The notes beneath the pieces were generated by a model that did no database searches, was not told the DNA's origin, and saw only the letters and a program-made list of their open reading frames with translations. From NCBI GenBank assembly GCA_012317185.1, contig CP048838.1:496001-560000 (forward strand): DNA of 64,000 nt. The letters are read 5' to 3'. Of this stretch, positions 46,550 to 55,894 are shown in pieces. This DNA comes from [Clostridium] innocuum. Lineage in GTDB: Bacteria; Bacillota_I; Bacilli_A; Erysipelotrichales; Erysipelotrichaceae. The translations under genes were made by a program, and so were the position numbers. Within the stretch, counting starts at the first letter, position 1, and the number at the start of each line of letters is the position of its first letter.

Positions 46550-47257
46550 ATGCTGGAAGAACTGAAAAAGAAGGTGCTGGAGGCAAATCTACTGCTTCCT
46601 AAGTATGGACTGATTACCTTTACATGGGGAAATGTATCTGGGATCGACAGGGAACACGGAATCGTCGCCATCAAGCCGAGCGGTGTGGAGTATGACGACA
46701 TGAGTGCTGAGGATATCGTTTTATGTGATTTGGAAGGAAATGTGGTGGAGGGAAAGCTGAAGCCAAGCAGTGATCTGATGACACATCTGGAGTTTTATAA
46801 GAACTTCCCGAATATCGGAGGAGCCGTGCATACACATTCCCGCTGGGCTACGGCATTTGCACAGGCAGGAAAAGCAATCCCTGCGCTGGGAACGACTCAG
46901 GCGGATTATTTCTATGGAGATATCCCCTGTACAAGGCAAATGAGTGAGGCGGAAATCCATGGGGAATATGAGCTGGAAACCGGACATGTAATCGTGGAAA
47001 CCTTCAAGCAGAAAGGGATTGATCCCAACAGTATGCCGGGGGTGCTGGTACACAGTCATGGACCGTTCAGCTGGGGAAAGGATCCGTTTGAGGCAGTGCA
47101 CAATGCCGTTGTGATGGAGGAGTGCGCCGCTATGGCATTTGTGAGTGTGATGCTGCAAAATGGAAGTGCACAGCCGATGCAGCAGGTATTGCTGGATAAG
47201 CACTTCAAGCGCAAGCATGGTCCCAATGCCTACTATGGACAGGGGAGCTCCTCATGA
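46550..47257 (+). CDS. ulaF: L-ribulose-5-phosphate 4-epimerase
   Basis: A 235-residue class II aldolase-type epimerase. The zinc ligands lie in GAVHTHSRWATAFAQ (about 92-106) and VLVHSHGPFSWG (about 166-177). Substrate residues are GNVSGID and KPSSDL. It turns L-ribulose 5-phosphate into D-xylulose 5-phosphate, the last step linking ascorbate to the pentose phosphate pathway. AGGAGG lies a few bases before the ATG. The stop overlaps ulaE as ATGA. AraD is a near-identical alternative; context favours UlaF. Confidence 0.93.
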   Translation: MLEELKKKVLEANLLLPKYGLITFTWGNVSGIDREHGIVAIKPSGVEYDDMSAEDIVLCDLEGNVVEGKLKPSSDLMTHLEFYKNFPNIGGAVHTHSRWATAFAQAGKAIPALGTTQADYFYGDIPCTRQMSEAEIHGEYELETGHVIVETFKQKGIDPNSMPGVLVHSHGPFSWGKDPFEAVHNAVVMEECAAMAFVSVMLQNGSAQPMQQVLLDKHFKRKHGPNAYYGQGSSS

Positions 47258-48099
47258 GAGCATATGAGCTGGGACAATATGAGAAATCCATGCCAAACAC
47301 CCTGTCATGGAAGGAAAAGCTGCAGCTGTGCAGAGAATTCGGCTTTGATTATCTTGAAATGAGTGTCGATGAGAGCGACGAAAAGCTTGCACGGCTGCAA
47401 TATACCAGGGAAGAACGCGGGGCTATTGTGCGGGCCATGGAGGAAACCGGTGTGCGGATCCATTCCATGTGTCTGAGTGGACACCGTAAGTATCCTCTGG
47501 GGCACCCGGATGAGCATATACAAAAAAAGGCTCTTCAAATCATGGAGGCTGCAGTACAGCTGGCAGATGATCTGGGAATCCGTATCATACAGCTGGCAGG
47601 CTATGATGTATATTATGAAGTGGGCAGCGAACAGACAAAGCAGAATTTCATCCGCAATCTGCGACATTGTGTGGAACTGGCAGCGAAAAAGGGAATCCTG
47701 CTGGGCTTTGAGACGATGGAAACACCGTTTATGGATACGGTGGAAAAAAGCATGCACTATGTTCAAGAGGCTGCTTCTCCCTATCTGGGCGTATATCCGG
47801 ATATGGGGAATCTGAAAAATGCGAGTCTGCTTTACGGGAAGAATGTAAACGAAGATATCCGGACGGGAAAGGGTCATATTGTGGCGGCACATTTAAAGGA
47901 AACTATTCCCGGTCATTATCGTGAAATACCGTTTGGCAGTGGTCATACGGAGTTTGTGGAAAACATAAGAGAGCTGAAGCAGCAGGGTGTACGGATGTTT
48001 GTAGGGGAATTCTGGTACACGGGGAATTCTGACTGGCAAAAGGTATGCACACATGCCTCTGCCTTCCTTCGTGATAAGCTGGATCAGGTTTTTGTATGA
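47254..48099 (+). CDS. ulaE: L-xylulose-5-phosphate 3-epimerase
   Basis: A 281-residue xylose-isomerase-like TIM barrel. Metal-site motifs LLGFETMETPFMD (about 151), GVYPDMGNL (about 177) and VAAHLKETIPGHYREIPFGSG (split: VAAHLKET, IPFGSG) identify UlaE/SgaU. It interconverts L-xylulose and L-ribulose 5-phosphates. Both ends overlap neighbouring genes by four bases (ATGA), so ulaF, ulaE and the HAD gene are coupled. Confidence 0.93.
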   Translation: MRAYELGQYEKSMPNTLSWKEKLQLCREFGFDYLEMSVDESDEKLARLQYTREERGAIVRAMEETGVRIHSMCLSGHRKYPLGHPDEHIQKKALQIMEAAVQLADDLGIRIIQLAGYDVYYEVGSEQTKQNFIRNLRHCVELAAKKGILLGFETMETPFMDTVEKSMHYVQEAASPYLGVYPDMGNLKNASLLYGKNVNEDIRTGKGHIVAAHLKETIPGHYREIPFGSGHTEFVENIRELKQQGVRMFVGEFWYTGNSDWQKVCTHASAFLRDKLDQVFV

Positions 48100-48908
48100 G
48101 CGGCTTTTCGGATATCCGGCTTGTTGTTGCCGATCTCGACGGTACGCTGCTGGATGATGAAAAGCAGCTGGATGCCGGAATCGTTGACGTGATAAAGGAA
48201 TTAGCGAAACGCGAAATCATGTTCACACTGGCAAGCGGGCGCAATATTCATATTATGAAGCCATATCTGAAGGAGCTGTCTCTGCAGCTTCCCTTTATCG
48301 CAAATAACGGAGCGAACATGTTTCAGGGGGATGCCTGTATATATGAGAAAAGCATGGAATCCGTAGAGCTGGCATTTGCTTTCCAGCAGCTGCAGCAACA
48401 GGATATTCCATGTATTGCTTACACAAACGATGTTGTTTTTACAACCTCACTGCAGGATGCGCGGCTGCAATTTTTTCTGAATCGTCTGCGTGGAAAAACA
48501 ATGGTGAAACAAGCAGGCAATGATTGGGATATGCTGGAGCATGCCATCTTCAAGGTGGTTATGGTCGCAAAGAATGCGAATGTGATGGAGCCTGTTCTGC
48601 ATACGATCAATGCACATTGTGAAAGCCTGCATGCTGTACGCAGTGAGGATGATGTATACACGATCACACATGTGGATGCGACAAAGGGAAAGACGCTGGA
48701 ACGACTGATGGAGCTGCTGCATGTACAGCCGAAGCAGACGATGGTGTTTGGTGATAACTTCAATGATGCGACTATGTTTTCCACAGCCGGAATCAGTGTT
48801 TGTATGGAAAATGGTCAGTCAGAGGTAAAGGAAATGGCGGATTATATCGCAAAGGCGAATACGGAGCAGGGAGTCAGCCGGTTTTTGAAGGAATATGTGT
48901 TAAGGTAG
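48096..48908 (+). CDS. Cof-type HAD-family phosphatase
   Basis: A 270-residue phosphatase. Motif I is VVADLDGTLLDDE (about 12-24), the C2B cap lies between about 80 and 190, motif III/IV are KGKTLERL and FGDNFNDATMF. Members remove phosphate from sugar phosphates and flavin precursors. As the last gene of the ascorbate operon it may clear a toxic phosphorylated intermediate. A rho-independent terminator follows. Confidence 0.92.
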   Translation: MSGFSDIRLVVADLDGTLLDDEKQLDAGIVDVIKELAKREIMFTLASGRNIHIMKPYLKELSLQLPFIANNGANMFQGDACIYEKSMESVELAFAFQQLQQQDIPCIAYTNDVVFTTSLQDARLQFFLNRLRGKTMVKQAGNDWDMLEHAIFKVVMVAKNANVMEPVLHTINAHCESLHAVRSEDDVYTITHVDATKGKTLERLMELLHVQPKQTMVFGDNFNDATMFSTAGISVCMENGQSEVKEMADYIAKANTEQGVSRFLKEYVLR

Positions 48909-48932
48909 GGCAGTATTAAATCTGATATGTTT

Positions 48933-48976
48933 AAAAAGGTTCACAGGTTATAAAGTCAACGTGTGAATCTTTTTGT
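48933..48976. terminator. Terminator of the ascorbate operon
   Basis: AAAAAGGTTCACA (48933-48945) pairs with TGTGAATCTTTTT (48962-48974) with one G-T pair, then further T. The A-run on the other side makes it usable in both directions. Confidence 0.85.
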
Positions 48977-49296
48977 GTCTTATATACTTGTGAAGGATCT
49001 GGTTAGTAGTTGAAAAAACTGATTTTGGCGATATGAGTATAGCCCTGTAACGATAATTCTACGTGCATGGTCGACAACAAAATAGATATCATCATAACTT
49101 GATATTTTGATTTTAATTTGTATGTCTTTCCTTATAGTCTTAATTTTGGGATAGATTGTTTTTCAAAACTGTTTACCGTGCAGAAAAATATAAATACTCA
49201 CTCACGTTTGGTAAAGCATAGATATAAAAAGCACATGTTTCTATGTGAATCTTTGTGAAATTTCAAAAAAATCTTCTGTTCTGCAACAAAGTGTGT
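48977..49296. other. Intergenic region without recognised content
   Basis: About 320 AT-rich bases. I see no gene or RNA that can be supported; the helicase promoter begins at its end. Confidence 0.4.
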
Positions 49297-49302
49297 TATG
49301 AT
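49297..49302 (+). promoter_or_regulatory. Extended -10 promoter of the helicase gene
   Basis: TG-T-TATGAT: the -10 TATGAT at 49297-49302 preceded by TG one base away (49294-49295). No good -35 is visible, as usual for extended -10 promoters. Confidence 0.5.
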
Positions 49303-49327
49303 GAGGTTGCTTAAATTCAAGGCTAAC

Positions 49328-49363
49328 GCGATACTTAGGGATGAACAATAAGTATCGCTTTTT
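49328..49363 (+). terminator. Leader terminator (attenuator) before the helicase gene
   Basis: GCGATACTTA (49328-49337) pairs perfectly with TAAGTATCGC (49349-49358), followed by TTTTT. It stands 25 bases after the -10 box and 25 bases before the ATG, so most transcripts should stop unless the hairpin is opened. No upstream gene ends here. Confidence 0.8.
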
Positions 49364-49387
49364 CATGCCTGATAGAAAGAAGAGAAC

Positions 49388-50701
49388 ATGAAATTTCAAA
49401 CATTACATATAACAGAGCCTATTTTAAAGGCTGTTAAAGAACAGGGATATGTTGATCCCACACCAATTCAGGAACAGGCAATACCCTACGCTTTGCAGGG
49501 TCGTGACATTCTCGGCTGTGCACAGACCGGTACCGGAAAAACAGCAGCATTTTCCATTCCGACAATTCAATTGTTAAAGAAGCATTATAAACAAAGCATC
49601 CGCTCCCTAATCGTAACACCGACCAGAGAGCTTGCCATACAGATTCAGGAAAACATCACAGCGTATGCCCAATATACAACAATACGCAGTGCCGTCATCT
49701 TTGGTGGTGTACCGCAGAAGCCGCAGGAACGTATTTTGAAGGCCGGAGTGGATATTCTGGTCGCAACACCCGGTCGATTGAATGATCTGATTCAACAGGG
49801 CATAATTGACATCAGCCATATTGAAATCTTCATACTGGATGAAGCAGACCGTATGCTGGATATGGGATTTCTTCCGGATGTAAAGCGGATTATCGCAAAG
49901 CTGCCCAAAAGGAAGCAGACATTGTTTTTCAGTGCCACCATGCCTTCAGAAATCCGTAAACTTGCCCAGTCCTTACTGCATGAGCCTGTCAGCATTGAGG
50001 TGACGCCGGCATCAACTACAGTGGAAAAGATCGATCAGAGCCTGTATTATGTGGACAAAGCAAACAAAAAACGCCTGCTGTTAAAGCTTTTACAGAAGAA
50101 CCGCGTACAAAATGCACTTGTATTCACAAGGACGAAAAGCAATGCAAACCGTCTAACAAAGTATCTGAATGAAAACGGTGTAACAACCGGTGTGATTCAT
50201 GGAAATAAATCTCAGAATGCGCGTCAGCAGGCATTGTTGCAATTCAAGGAAGGAAAAAGCCGGGTACTTGTTGCTACAGACATCGCCGCAAGAGGAATCG
50301 ATGTTCAGGAGCTGAGTCATGTATTTAACTTTGATATCCCCAATGAGGCTGAAGTATATGTACATCGCATCGGACGTACCGGCAGAGCCGGCAGACAGGG
50401 CTGTGCCATTGCATTCTCTGACTGCAATGAAGCAGAGTATGTAAAGAACATCGAAAAGCTGATTCGTATGCACATACCGGTTGTGGAGGATCGCGAGTTT
50501 CCAATGCGTAATCTGGAGCCTGCGGCATCTGCAAAGTCGCAGAATAGAAGAAGGCAGAAACCCGCAGCGAAGCCTTCCGTATCCAATCGAAGCGAGAACC
50601 GCAGTGCTGCAGTGAAGCACCAAACATCGGCAGCTGCACCAAAGCGGAACAACCGCAGACGCAGACCGCAGTCACAAAAGCAGCCGGCACATACAGCATA
50701 A
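49388..50701 (+). CDS. DEAD-box ATP-dependent RNA helicase
   Basis: A 437-residue helicase of the CshA/RhlE group. It shows the Q motif (PTPIQEQAIP), motif I (AQTGTGKTA), Ia (PTRELA), Ib (TPGR), II (DEAD in FILDEADRMLD), III (SAT), IV (LVFTR), V (ATDIAARGID) and VI (HRIGRTGRAG). The C-terminal tail from about 375 is very basic and low in complexity (KSQNRRRQKPAAKP), suited to RNA binding. It unwinds structured RNA in ribosome assembly, decay or at low temperature. AGAAGAGAAC precedes the ATG; the leader contains a terminator. Confidence 0.95.
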   Translation: MKFQTLHITEPILKAVKEQGYVDPTPIQEQAIPYALQGRDILGCAQTGTGKTAAFSIPTIQLLKKHYKQSIRSLIVTPTRELAIQIQENITAYAQYTTIRSAVIFGGVPQKPQERILKAGVDILVATPGRLNDLIQQGIIDISHIEIFILDEADRMLDMGFLPDVKRIIAKLPKRKQTLFFSATMPSEIRKLAQSLLHEPVSIEVTPASTTVEKIDQSLYYVDKANKKRLLLKLLQKNRVQNALVFTRTKSNANRLTKYLNENGVTTGVIHGNKSQNARQQALLQFKEGKSRVLVATDIAARGIDVQELSHVFNFDIPNEAEVYVHRIGRTGRAGRQGCAIAFSDCNEAEYVKNIEKLIRMHIPVVEDREFPMRNLEPAASAKSQNRRRQKPAAKPSVSNRSENRSAAVKHQTSAAAPKRNNRRRRPQSQKQPAHTA

Positions 50702-50710
50702 ATATAGTAA

Positions 50711-50747
50711 AAAGCCATCGAATATTCTGGTTCATCGATGGTTTTTA
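50711..50747. terminator. Bidirectional terminator between the helicase and MATE genes
   Basis: CCATCGA (50715-50721) and TCGATGG (50735-50741) with A/T arms on both sides, T-run on the plus strand. Confidence 0.85.
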
Positions 50748-50754
50748 TCTGTCT

Positions 50755-52110
50755 TTAAGAATCATAGCGTGTCATCCATTTTCCCTTACGATAATACAGG
50801 AACAGCCATAGGGCACTGGCAATCCAGGTCAGCGGCCATCCCATAAAGACGACACCGATATCATGAAACAACGGTACACTGGTTAGAATCCATGCCATAC
50901 GCAGCCCGCACCAGCATGTGACCATAACGATCATAGGCACTGTCGTGATGCCTGCGCCACGAATGATACCGTTAAAGGCATGGGATATTGCCAGGAAGAT
51001 ATAGCCCGGTGCGAGTACATGCATCATATACAGTCCATAATTAATCACTGTCGGATCACTGGAGAAAATCGCAAGAACGTTAGGACCTAACATCAGCAGC
51101 AGGGCAGAAATGCAGACAATCGTTAGGACACTCATGAGAATGCCGGTCTTTGCACCCTGCTTTACCCGGTCATATTTTTTAGCCCCCATATTCTGTCCGG
51201 TAAACGTGGTCAGTGCCATGGAATAGCTCATAACCGGAAGTATGGCAAAGCCGTCGATCTTGGTGTAGGAGCCGCAGCCTGCCATTGCCAGAGAACCGAA
51301 GGCGTTGATGTTGCTTTGCACGATAACATTGGAAAAGGAAACGATGGCATTCTGCAAACCGCTGGGAAGTCCCAGTCGGACAATTTCATAAAGCATATGC
51401 TTGTGAAAGCGGATATGCTTCAGCTTTACCTGGTATTCTTCTTTGGTACGCATAAGCAGAAGCATGGTTAATACAGCACTGATGGTCTGTGCAATCAGCG
51501 TGGCCCATCCGACTCCAGCAATTCCCATGTGAAAGACGATGACGAACAGCATATCCAGAATAATGTTGGTGACGGAAGACACGATCAGAAAGTACAGCGG
51601 ATTTCTGGAATCACCCACTGCCCGCAGGATACCGCTTCCCATGTTGTAAACCATCACAGATAAAATGCCCAGAAAATAAATACGCAGATACAGCACGGAG
51701 CTTTCCATGACATCACTTGGTGTTCCTACCCATTGCAGTACATAAGGAGAAATAAGTACGCCAATCAGCGTCATGACAAGACCTGCCGCAAAGGTCAGTG
51801 CCAGCGAGGTATGCACGGCGATGTGCAGCTCTTCTTTTTTTCTTGCCCCGAAATAGCGGGAGATGATGACGCCGGCCCCAACCGCAAGTCCCATGAAAAA
51901 GCTGACAAGTAAATTGATGACAGGCGCACTGGAGCCTACAGCCGCAAGTGCCTGTGCCCCGATATAATTCCCCACAACAACGGAATCCACTGCATTATAC
52001 AGCTGCTGAAACAGATTTCCCAGCAGCAGTGGTATGGAAAACAGCAGAATTTCCTTCCAGATGACTCCCTCAGTCATCAAACCTCTGTTTATTGACTTCT
52101 CTTTATTCAT
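50755..52110 (-). CDS. MATE-family multidrug efflux transporter
   Basis: A 451-residue exporter of twelve helices in two similar halves. ATG 52110 has AGGGG in front; the frame to 52287 contains no site. The motif FSIPLLLGNLFQQLYNAVDS (first half; here given in two parts, FSIPLLLGN and LFQQLYNAVDS) and GLPSGLQNAIVS (second half) are typical of the NorM/DinF-like group common in gut Firmicutes. It exports cationic drugs or metabolites against sodium or protons. The substrate is unknown. Confidence 0.92.
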   Translation of the reverse strand: MNKEKSINRGLMTEGVIWKEILLFSIPLLLGNLFQQLYNAVDSVVVGNYIGAQALAAVGSSAPVINLLVSFFMGLAVGAGVIISRYFGARKKEELHIAVHTSLALTFAAGLVMTLIGVLISPYVLQWVGTPSDVMESSVLYLRIYFLGILSVMVYNMGSGILRAVGDSRNPLYFLIVSSVTNIILDMLFVIVFHMGIAGVGWATLIAQTISAVLTMLLLMRTKEEYQVKLKHIRFHKHMLYEIVRLGLPSGLQNAIVSFSNVIVQSNINAFGSLAMAGCGSYTKIDGFAILPVMSYSMALTTFTGQNMGAKKYDRVKQGAKTGILMSVLTIVCISALLLMLGPNVLAIFSSDPTVINYGLYMMHVLAPGYIFLAISHAFNGIIRGAGITTVPMIVMVTCWCGLRMAWILTSVPLFHDIGVVFMGWPLTWIASALWLFLYYRKGKWMTRYDS

Positions 52111-52361
52111 TCTACTACCCCTTTGATATTTGTATCTTATTATACGCCTGTTTGGTTCAGAGGTAAATGTTAAAAAAATGAAAAGGATTGGATGTTCAAA
52201 GCTGGGACAAACAGGATTGTACAAAAAGATATTCCCCGGGAAATGGATACATAACCCATGAAAGTATACTTTTCCATAATTTTTCATAGAAAAAACATTG
52301 TAATTTTACGGTGTATTTGTTATCGTATAAATGCTCACGCAATCGGATTCATATGATATAC

Positions 52362-52367
52362 TATAAT
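52362..52367 (+). promoter_or_regulatory. -10 box of the 274-residue gene
   Basis: TATAAT, 23 bases before the ATG, with no clear -35 partner. AGAGG lies between it and the start. Confidence 0.4.
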
Positions 52368-52390
52368 AGGACAGGAAAGAGGTCATAATC

Positions 52391-53215
52391 ATGGAAAATA
52401 ATGAAATACTGGACCTGCTGGAACAGGAATACCTGCAGGAATACAGGAAAATACAAAATCGACTTCTTAAAAAAATAAGAGAGAGCAGCTATCTGAATGT
52501 GGAGCTGCATGACATTGCGAATCAGCTGTATACTGCCCAGCTGCGAAGCCTGCAGCCGCAGGATATTTACAATGGGGATGAAACAGCCTTTATCAATGGG
52601 ATTGTGCGCAATGTACCGGAGCCGCTGTTGTTGAAAAACAAAAAAAGCAAGGCCGGAAACCGTGCGGTGATTAGTATACTGGTGGCTGTAATCATTATGA
52701 TCAGCTTTTATGCTATCAGCCGCAGTGTGGCAATCGACGATCAGCGTAAGGCAATGGGCTATCTGCAGGAATCCAGCAATTATCGTACGATACAGCAGGA
52801 AATAAAAGAAGAGGTTGTGTATACCTTTCAGCTGAAGGATGTGTCCTCCAACGAGGGACAGAAGGTTTATGAGAGTGAAGGAAATACGATTTATCTTTCT
52901 GATGTGGAGGAAGAAACCGATGCCTATCTTATCTATTTTGAGGCAAGTGGGGAATTCAGCACACAGGGCGGAAGTATTGTCTCTGTTGTTTCCCATGACA
53001 TAGAGAAAAAGCATAAGGCTTATGAGCTTGAGGGTAGTGTAAATGTTATCCTTGACAGCGGTATGCAGGAGCTTCCATGGATGTATCTGAGCGTCAATAA
53101 AACAAAGAATAAGGATGAATACGGCTTCCGTTTAAGCAAAGCTCTGGTTGCGGGACAATCAAGTGTAAAGCTTCAGCTGAAGGATTTAGTGAAAACTACA
53201 TGGACACACAAATAG
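52391..53215 (+). CDS. Hypothetical membrane protein, 274 residues
   Basis: A coiled, charged N-terminal cytoplasmic domain (residues 1-90, rich in leucine and glutamate) is followed by one membrane helix (about 95-113, AVISILVAVIIMISFYA). An extracellular beta-rich domain (about 125-270) completes it. There is no lipobox or sortase motif. The layout resembles anti-sigma-factor or sensor-type single-pass proteins, but I do not recognise a family. Its own promoter and terminator make it a single-gene unit. Confidence 0.6.
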   Translation: MENNEILDLLEQEYLQEYRKIQNRLLKKIRESSYLNVELHDIANQLYTAQLRSLQPQDIYNGDETAFINGIVRNVPEPLLLKNKKSKAGNRAVISILVAVIIMISFYAISRSVAIDDQRKAMGYLQESSNYRTIQQEIKEEVVYTFQLKDVSSNEGQKVYESEGNTIYLSDVEEETDAYLIYFEASGEFSTQGGSIVSVVSHDIEKKHKAYELEGSVNVILDSGMQELPWMYLSVNKTKNKDEYGFRLSKALVAGQSSVKLQLKDLVKTTWTHK

Positions 53216-53226
53216 TGTGTCCTTTT
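53201..53226 (+). terminator. Terminator overlapping the end of the 274-residue gene
   Basis: GGACACA (53201-53207) pairs with TGTGTCC (53215-53221), then TTTT. The stop codon lies in the loop. Confidence 0.75.
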
Positions 53227-53251
53227 AGGCAGTCGTGGTAAAATAAAATTA

Positions 53252-53305
53252 TAAGAAGGTCATGTAAACACTGTTATGAATATCAGTTACATGACTTCTT
53301 TTTAT
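53252..53305 (+). terminator. Second terminator-like hairpin
   Basis: AGAAGGTCATGTAA pairs with TTACATGACTTCT across about 25 bases, followed by TTTTTAT. It follows the previous terminator by 30 bases. Confidence 0.65.
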
Positions 53306-53409
53306 ATCTTGGATTATTGCTGATGTCGCTTAAAATCCAGGTTTATAGGAAATAACATATTATATACTGGTTAAGCTTATAGGCAAAGAATTCAAGAATT
53401 TCATATCGC

Positions 53410-53568
53410 TTATAATAACAAATATAATAGCAGAATTAGCAATGCCAGTATGCTGTGCGCAAACAAGCCTTTTGCATAGCTTCTCGCATTCTCATATAAT
53501 TGTTTGTTGAATTCTTCGTTTTTGCTGTTTAATTCTCTTAAACGCTTTCTTTCGTTATCCGTCATCAT
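53410..53568 (-). CDS. Small single-pass membrane protein, 52 residues
   Basis: GGAGG lies before ATG 53568. The product begins with a charged helical part (MMTDNERKRLRELNSKNEEF) and ends in one hydrophobic helix (residues 36-52, HSILALLILLLYLLL). It looks like a tail-anchored small protein. No family is recognised. It stands alone on the minus strand. Confidence 0.55.
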   Translation of the reverse strand: MMTDNERKRLRELNSKNEEFNKQLYENARSYAKGLFAHSILALLILLLYLLL

Positions 53569-53578
53569 GCATACCTCC

Positions 53579-53947
53579 ATATGAAACATAAGCTTGTGAG
53601 AAACAGCAGGACAGTTTGAAAAAACTCATTGCTTTCATGATACGGTGACACTTCTTTGCTGTTACTCTTTTTGTATACACTTACTTCAATAATATACTAA
53701 TTGTTTCTAAAAAAACATGCAATACTTTAAGAAAAAGAGGATACGGAAACGGAAAAATTAACGTAAATTCCATATCGGTAAGGGCATTCTACATCGATAA
53801 ATATGACGGGAACGATGGAACAAAGCATTTATCTATATGTTACTATTATCCCTGTATCTTTTACATCCGTTATCAAAGCAGCACTTTACGATTTTATTTG
53901 CACATTCAGGTGTAATTGTTAATCTGTTCTTAATGTGAAAGCAATCT
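53579..53947. other. Intergenic region upstream of the PRD regulator
   Basis: About 370 AT-rich bases without a gene. A -10-like TATAAT at 53948-53953 with a poor -35 marks the operon promoter at its right end. Confidence 0.4.
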
Positions 53948-53995
53948 TATAATGTGGATGTAAGCGATACCGAAAACAAGAAAGGAGAATCCTGT

Positions 53996-55894
53996 ATGAG
54001 ATTATATTCCATAATGAAAGACTTTCTGACAATGAAGGAATACCTGCCCATGGAATATTTCATGAAGCGATATGATGTATCCAGAAGAACGATACAGAAT
54101 GATCTGTCATATCTGATACAGATTTCTTCAAGAAACGGGTATCAGCTGCACATGCGCAGGGGGAACGGATATCTGCTTGAAGTAGTCAATGACCGTCTGC
54201 TGGATGAATTTATGAAATCGCTCGAGCATGAAACGATGTTTGACATGAAGGACCGCGTCAAGAACATGATGGCGTATCTGACATTGCAGGAAAGCTATGT
54301 TTCCATGGATCGTATGGCAGAGCAGTTTCAAATCAGCCGTACCTCAGTAAAAAAGGATTTACAGGAAGTGGAAAAGCAGCTGCAAGCTCATCATTTGCAG
54401 CTGGAAAAGAAAAGCCATTACGGCATCCGTATCCGTGGAGATACACAGCATATTCGAAAGCTGATGAGCGAGCTGTATTTTGATGGGAATACCTTTATCA
54501 CGCAGGAGCTGGAAAAGGAGGATGCTTCCTTTAGCCGGATTCATGAGGTGCTGGTACACAGCATTGAGCAGGAGCATCTCAATATCAATTACAATGAATT
54601 GAAAAATGTTATCGTATGGCTGAAGGTCACGCTGTATCTGGCGCAGATTCGAAAAGAGGAACGATATCATCCAAATGAGCGTAAGGATGCCTGTGAACGG
54701 GTCGGGGCAGAGGTCATACAGACCGTGGAAGGCTTATTCACCTATGGTATATCAAAAAAGACCTATCAGCAGTTTCTTGAGGTGCTGCGAATCAATATTC
54801 GTCAGATGGTACCGGCCAGCTCCTTCAGCGTCAGTCTGCGGGAGGATATCGACCAGTTTCTGCATGAATGCGATGAGGTATATGGAACAGAATTCAGTGA
54901 GGACGAGGTATTTAAAACATCACTGCTTACCCATGTATCCCTATTGATCGACCGGCTGCATCAGAAAATATCGTATAAGAATAATCTGATCAGTGAAATC
55001 TGTATTCGCTATCCGATGATTTTCAACATTGCCATACGCTTTGCGGATATGCTGAAGGAAAAATATGATGTTGAGGCGACGCACGATGAGGTCGGCTTTG
55101 TAGCGACGCATTTTGCGGCTCACATGGAAAAGGAACGCGAGCTGCGTATCCGACGGTTTAACCGAATCGGCGTCGTCTGTTCCACCGGCGGGGGCAGTGC
55201 CTATCTGATCAAGCTTCAGATCGAATCGCTGTTTGTCAAGGCAGAGGTGGAAACCTTCAGCTTTCTGCAGCTGGAGGAGCTGGCAGCTTTTCAGCCGGAC
55301 CTGATTTTTACCATCGTCCCTTTGAATCGGGAATTCAGTGCTCCGATTATCTATATCAAGGAGCTGCTGGATGATCAGGATCTGATTCGTATTCGTCAGG
55401 TGCTGCAGTTTGATAATTGTGATTCCCTGAGCATTGCAGATGTGGATTCCTATATCTATTCACTGTTCAGCCGTGATTTTTTCCAAATCAGTGAGGAAAC
55501 AGACTATCCGGCTCTCTTGAAGCAGATGGCGGATCAGCTGGAAACCTGTGGCTATGGCGGTGCGCATTATGCGGATTACGTCATGGAACGCGAGTCTTAT
55601 ATGAGTACCGTGTATGCACATGGTGTTGCTATACCGCATCCGATTCAGATCATTGCGGAAAAGAATATGATTTCTGTCTGCATATTGCATAAACCGCTGT
55701 GGCATGAGGGCAAAGAGGTACGCATCATCTTTATGATATCCCTGACGAGAAGCAGCTATGAGATGCATAAGGATATCACCCGCAAGCTGTATCAGCTTAT
55801 GAAGGATGAAAAGCGTCTGGAACGGGTGTTAAGCAGCAGGACGCTGGAGGAGCTGCTGATTGTTATGAAGGAACTGGATGGAGGAAGTATATGA
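53996..55894 (+). CDS. PRD-containing transcriptional activator with IIB- and IIA-like domains (LicR/MtlR type)
   Basis: A 632-residue regulator. Two N-terminal helix-turn-helix domains (about 1-60, SRRTIQNDLSYL; 80-140, SRTSVKKDLQEV) precede two PTS regulation domains (about 170-390). A IIB-like domain carries a cysteine in VVCSTGGGSAYL (about 400). A C-terminal IIA-like domain has a histidine in HGVAIPHP (about 540). PTS enzymes phosphorylate such proteins to set activity by substrate supply and carbon state. AAAGGAG precedes ATG 53996. It is the first gene of the peptidase-PTS operon and its stop overlaps the M42 gene (ATGA). Confidence 0.92.
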   Translation: MRLYSIMKDFLTMKEYLPMEYFMKRYDVSRRTIQNDLSYLIQISSRNGYQLHMRRGNGYLLEVVNDRLLDEFMKSLEHETMFDMKDRVKNMMAYLTLQESYVSMDRMAEQFQISRTSVKKDLQEVEKQLQAHHLQLEKKSHYGIRIRGDTQHIRKLMSELYFDGNTFITQELEKEDASFSRIHEVLVHSIEQEHLNINYNELKNVIVWLKVTLYLAQIRKEERYHPNERKDACERVGAEVIQTVEGLFTYGISKKTYQQFLEVLRINIRQMVPASSFSVSLREDIDQFLHECDEVYGTEFSEDEVFKTSLLTHVSLLIDRLHQKISYKNNLISEICIRYPMIFNIAIRFADMLKEKYDVEATHDEVGFVATHFAAHMEKERELRIRRFNRIGVVCSTGGGSAYLIKLQIESLFVKAEVETFSFLQLEELAAFQPDLIFTIVPLNREFSAPIIYIKELLDDQDLIRIRQVLQFDNCDSLSIADVDSYIYSLFSRDFFQISEETDYPALLKQMADQLETCGYGGAHYADYVMERESYMSTVYAHGVAIPHPIQIIAEKNMISVCILHKPLWHEGKEVRIIFMISLTRSSYEMHKDITRKLYQLMKDEKRLERVLSSRTLEELLIVMKELDGGSI

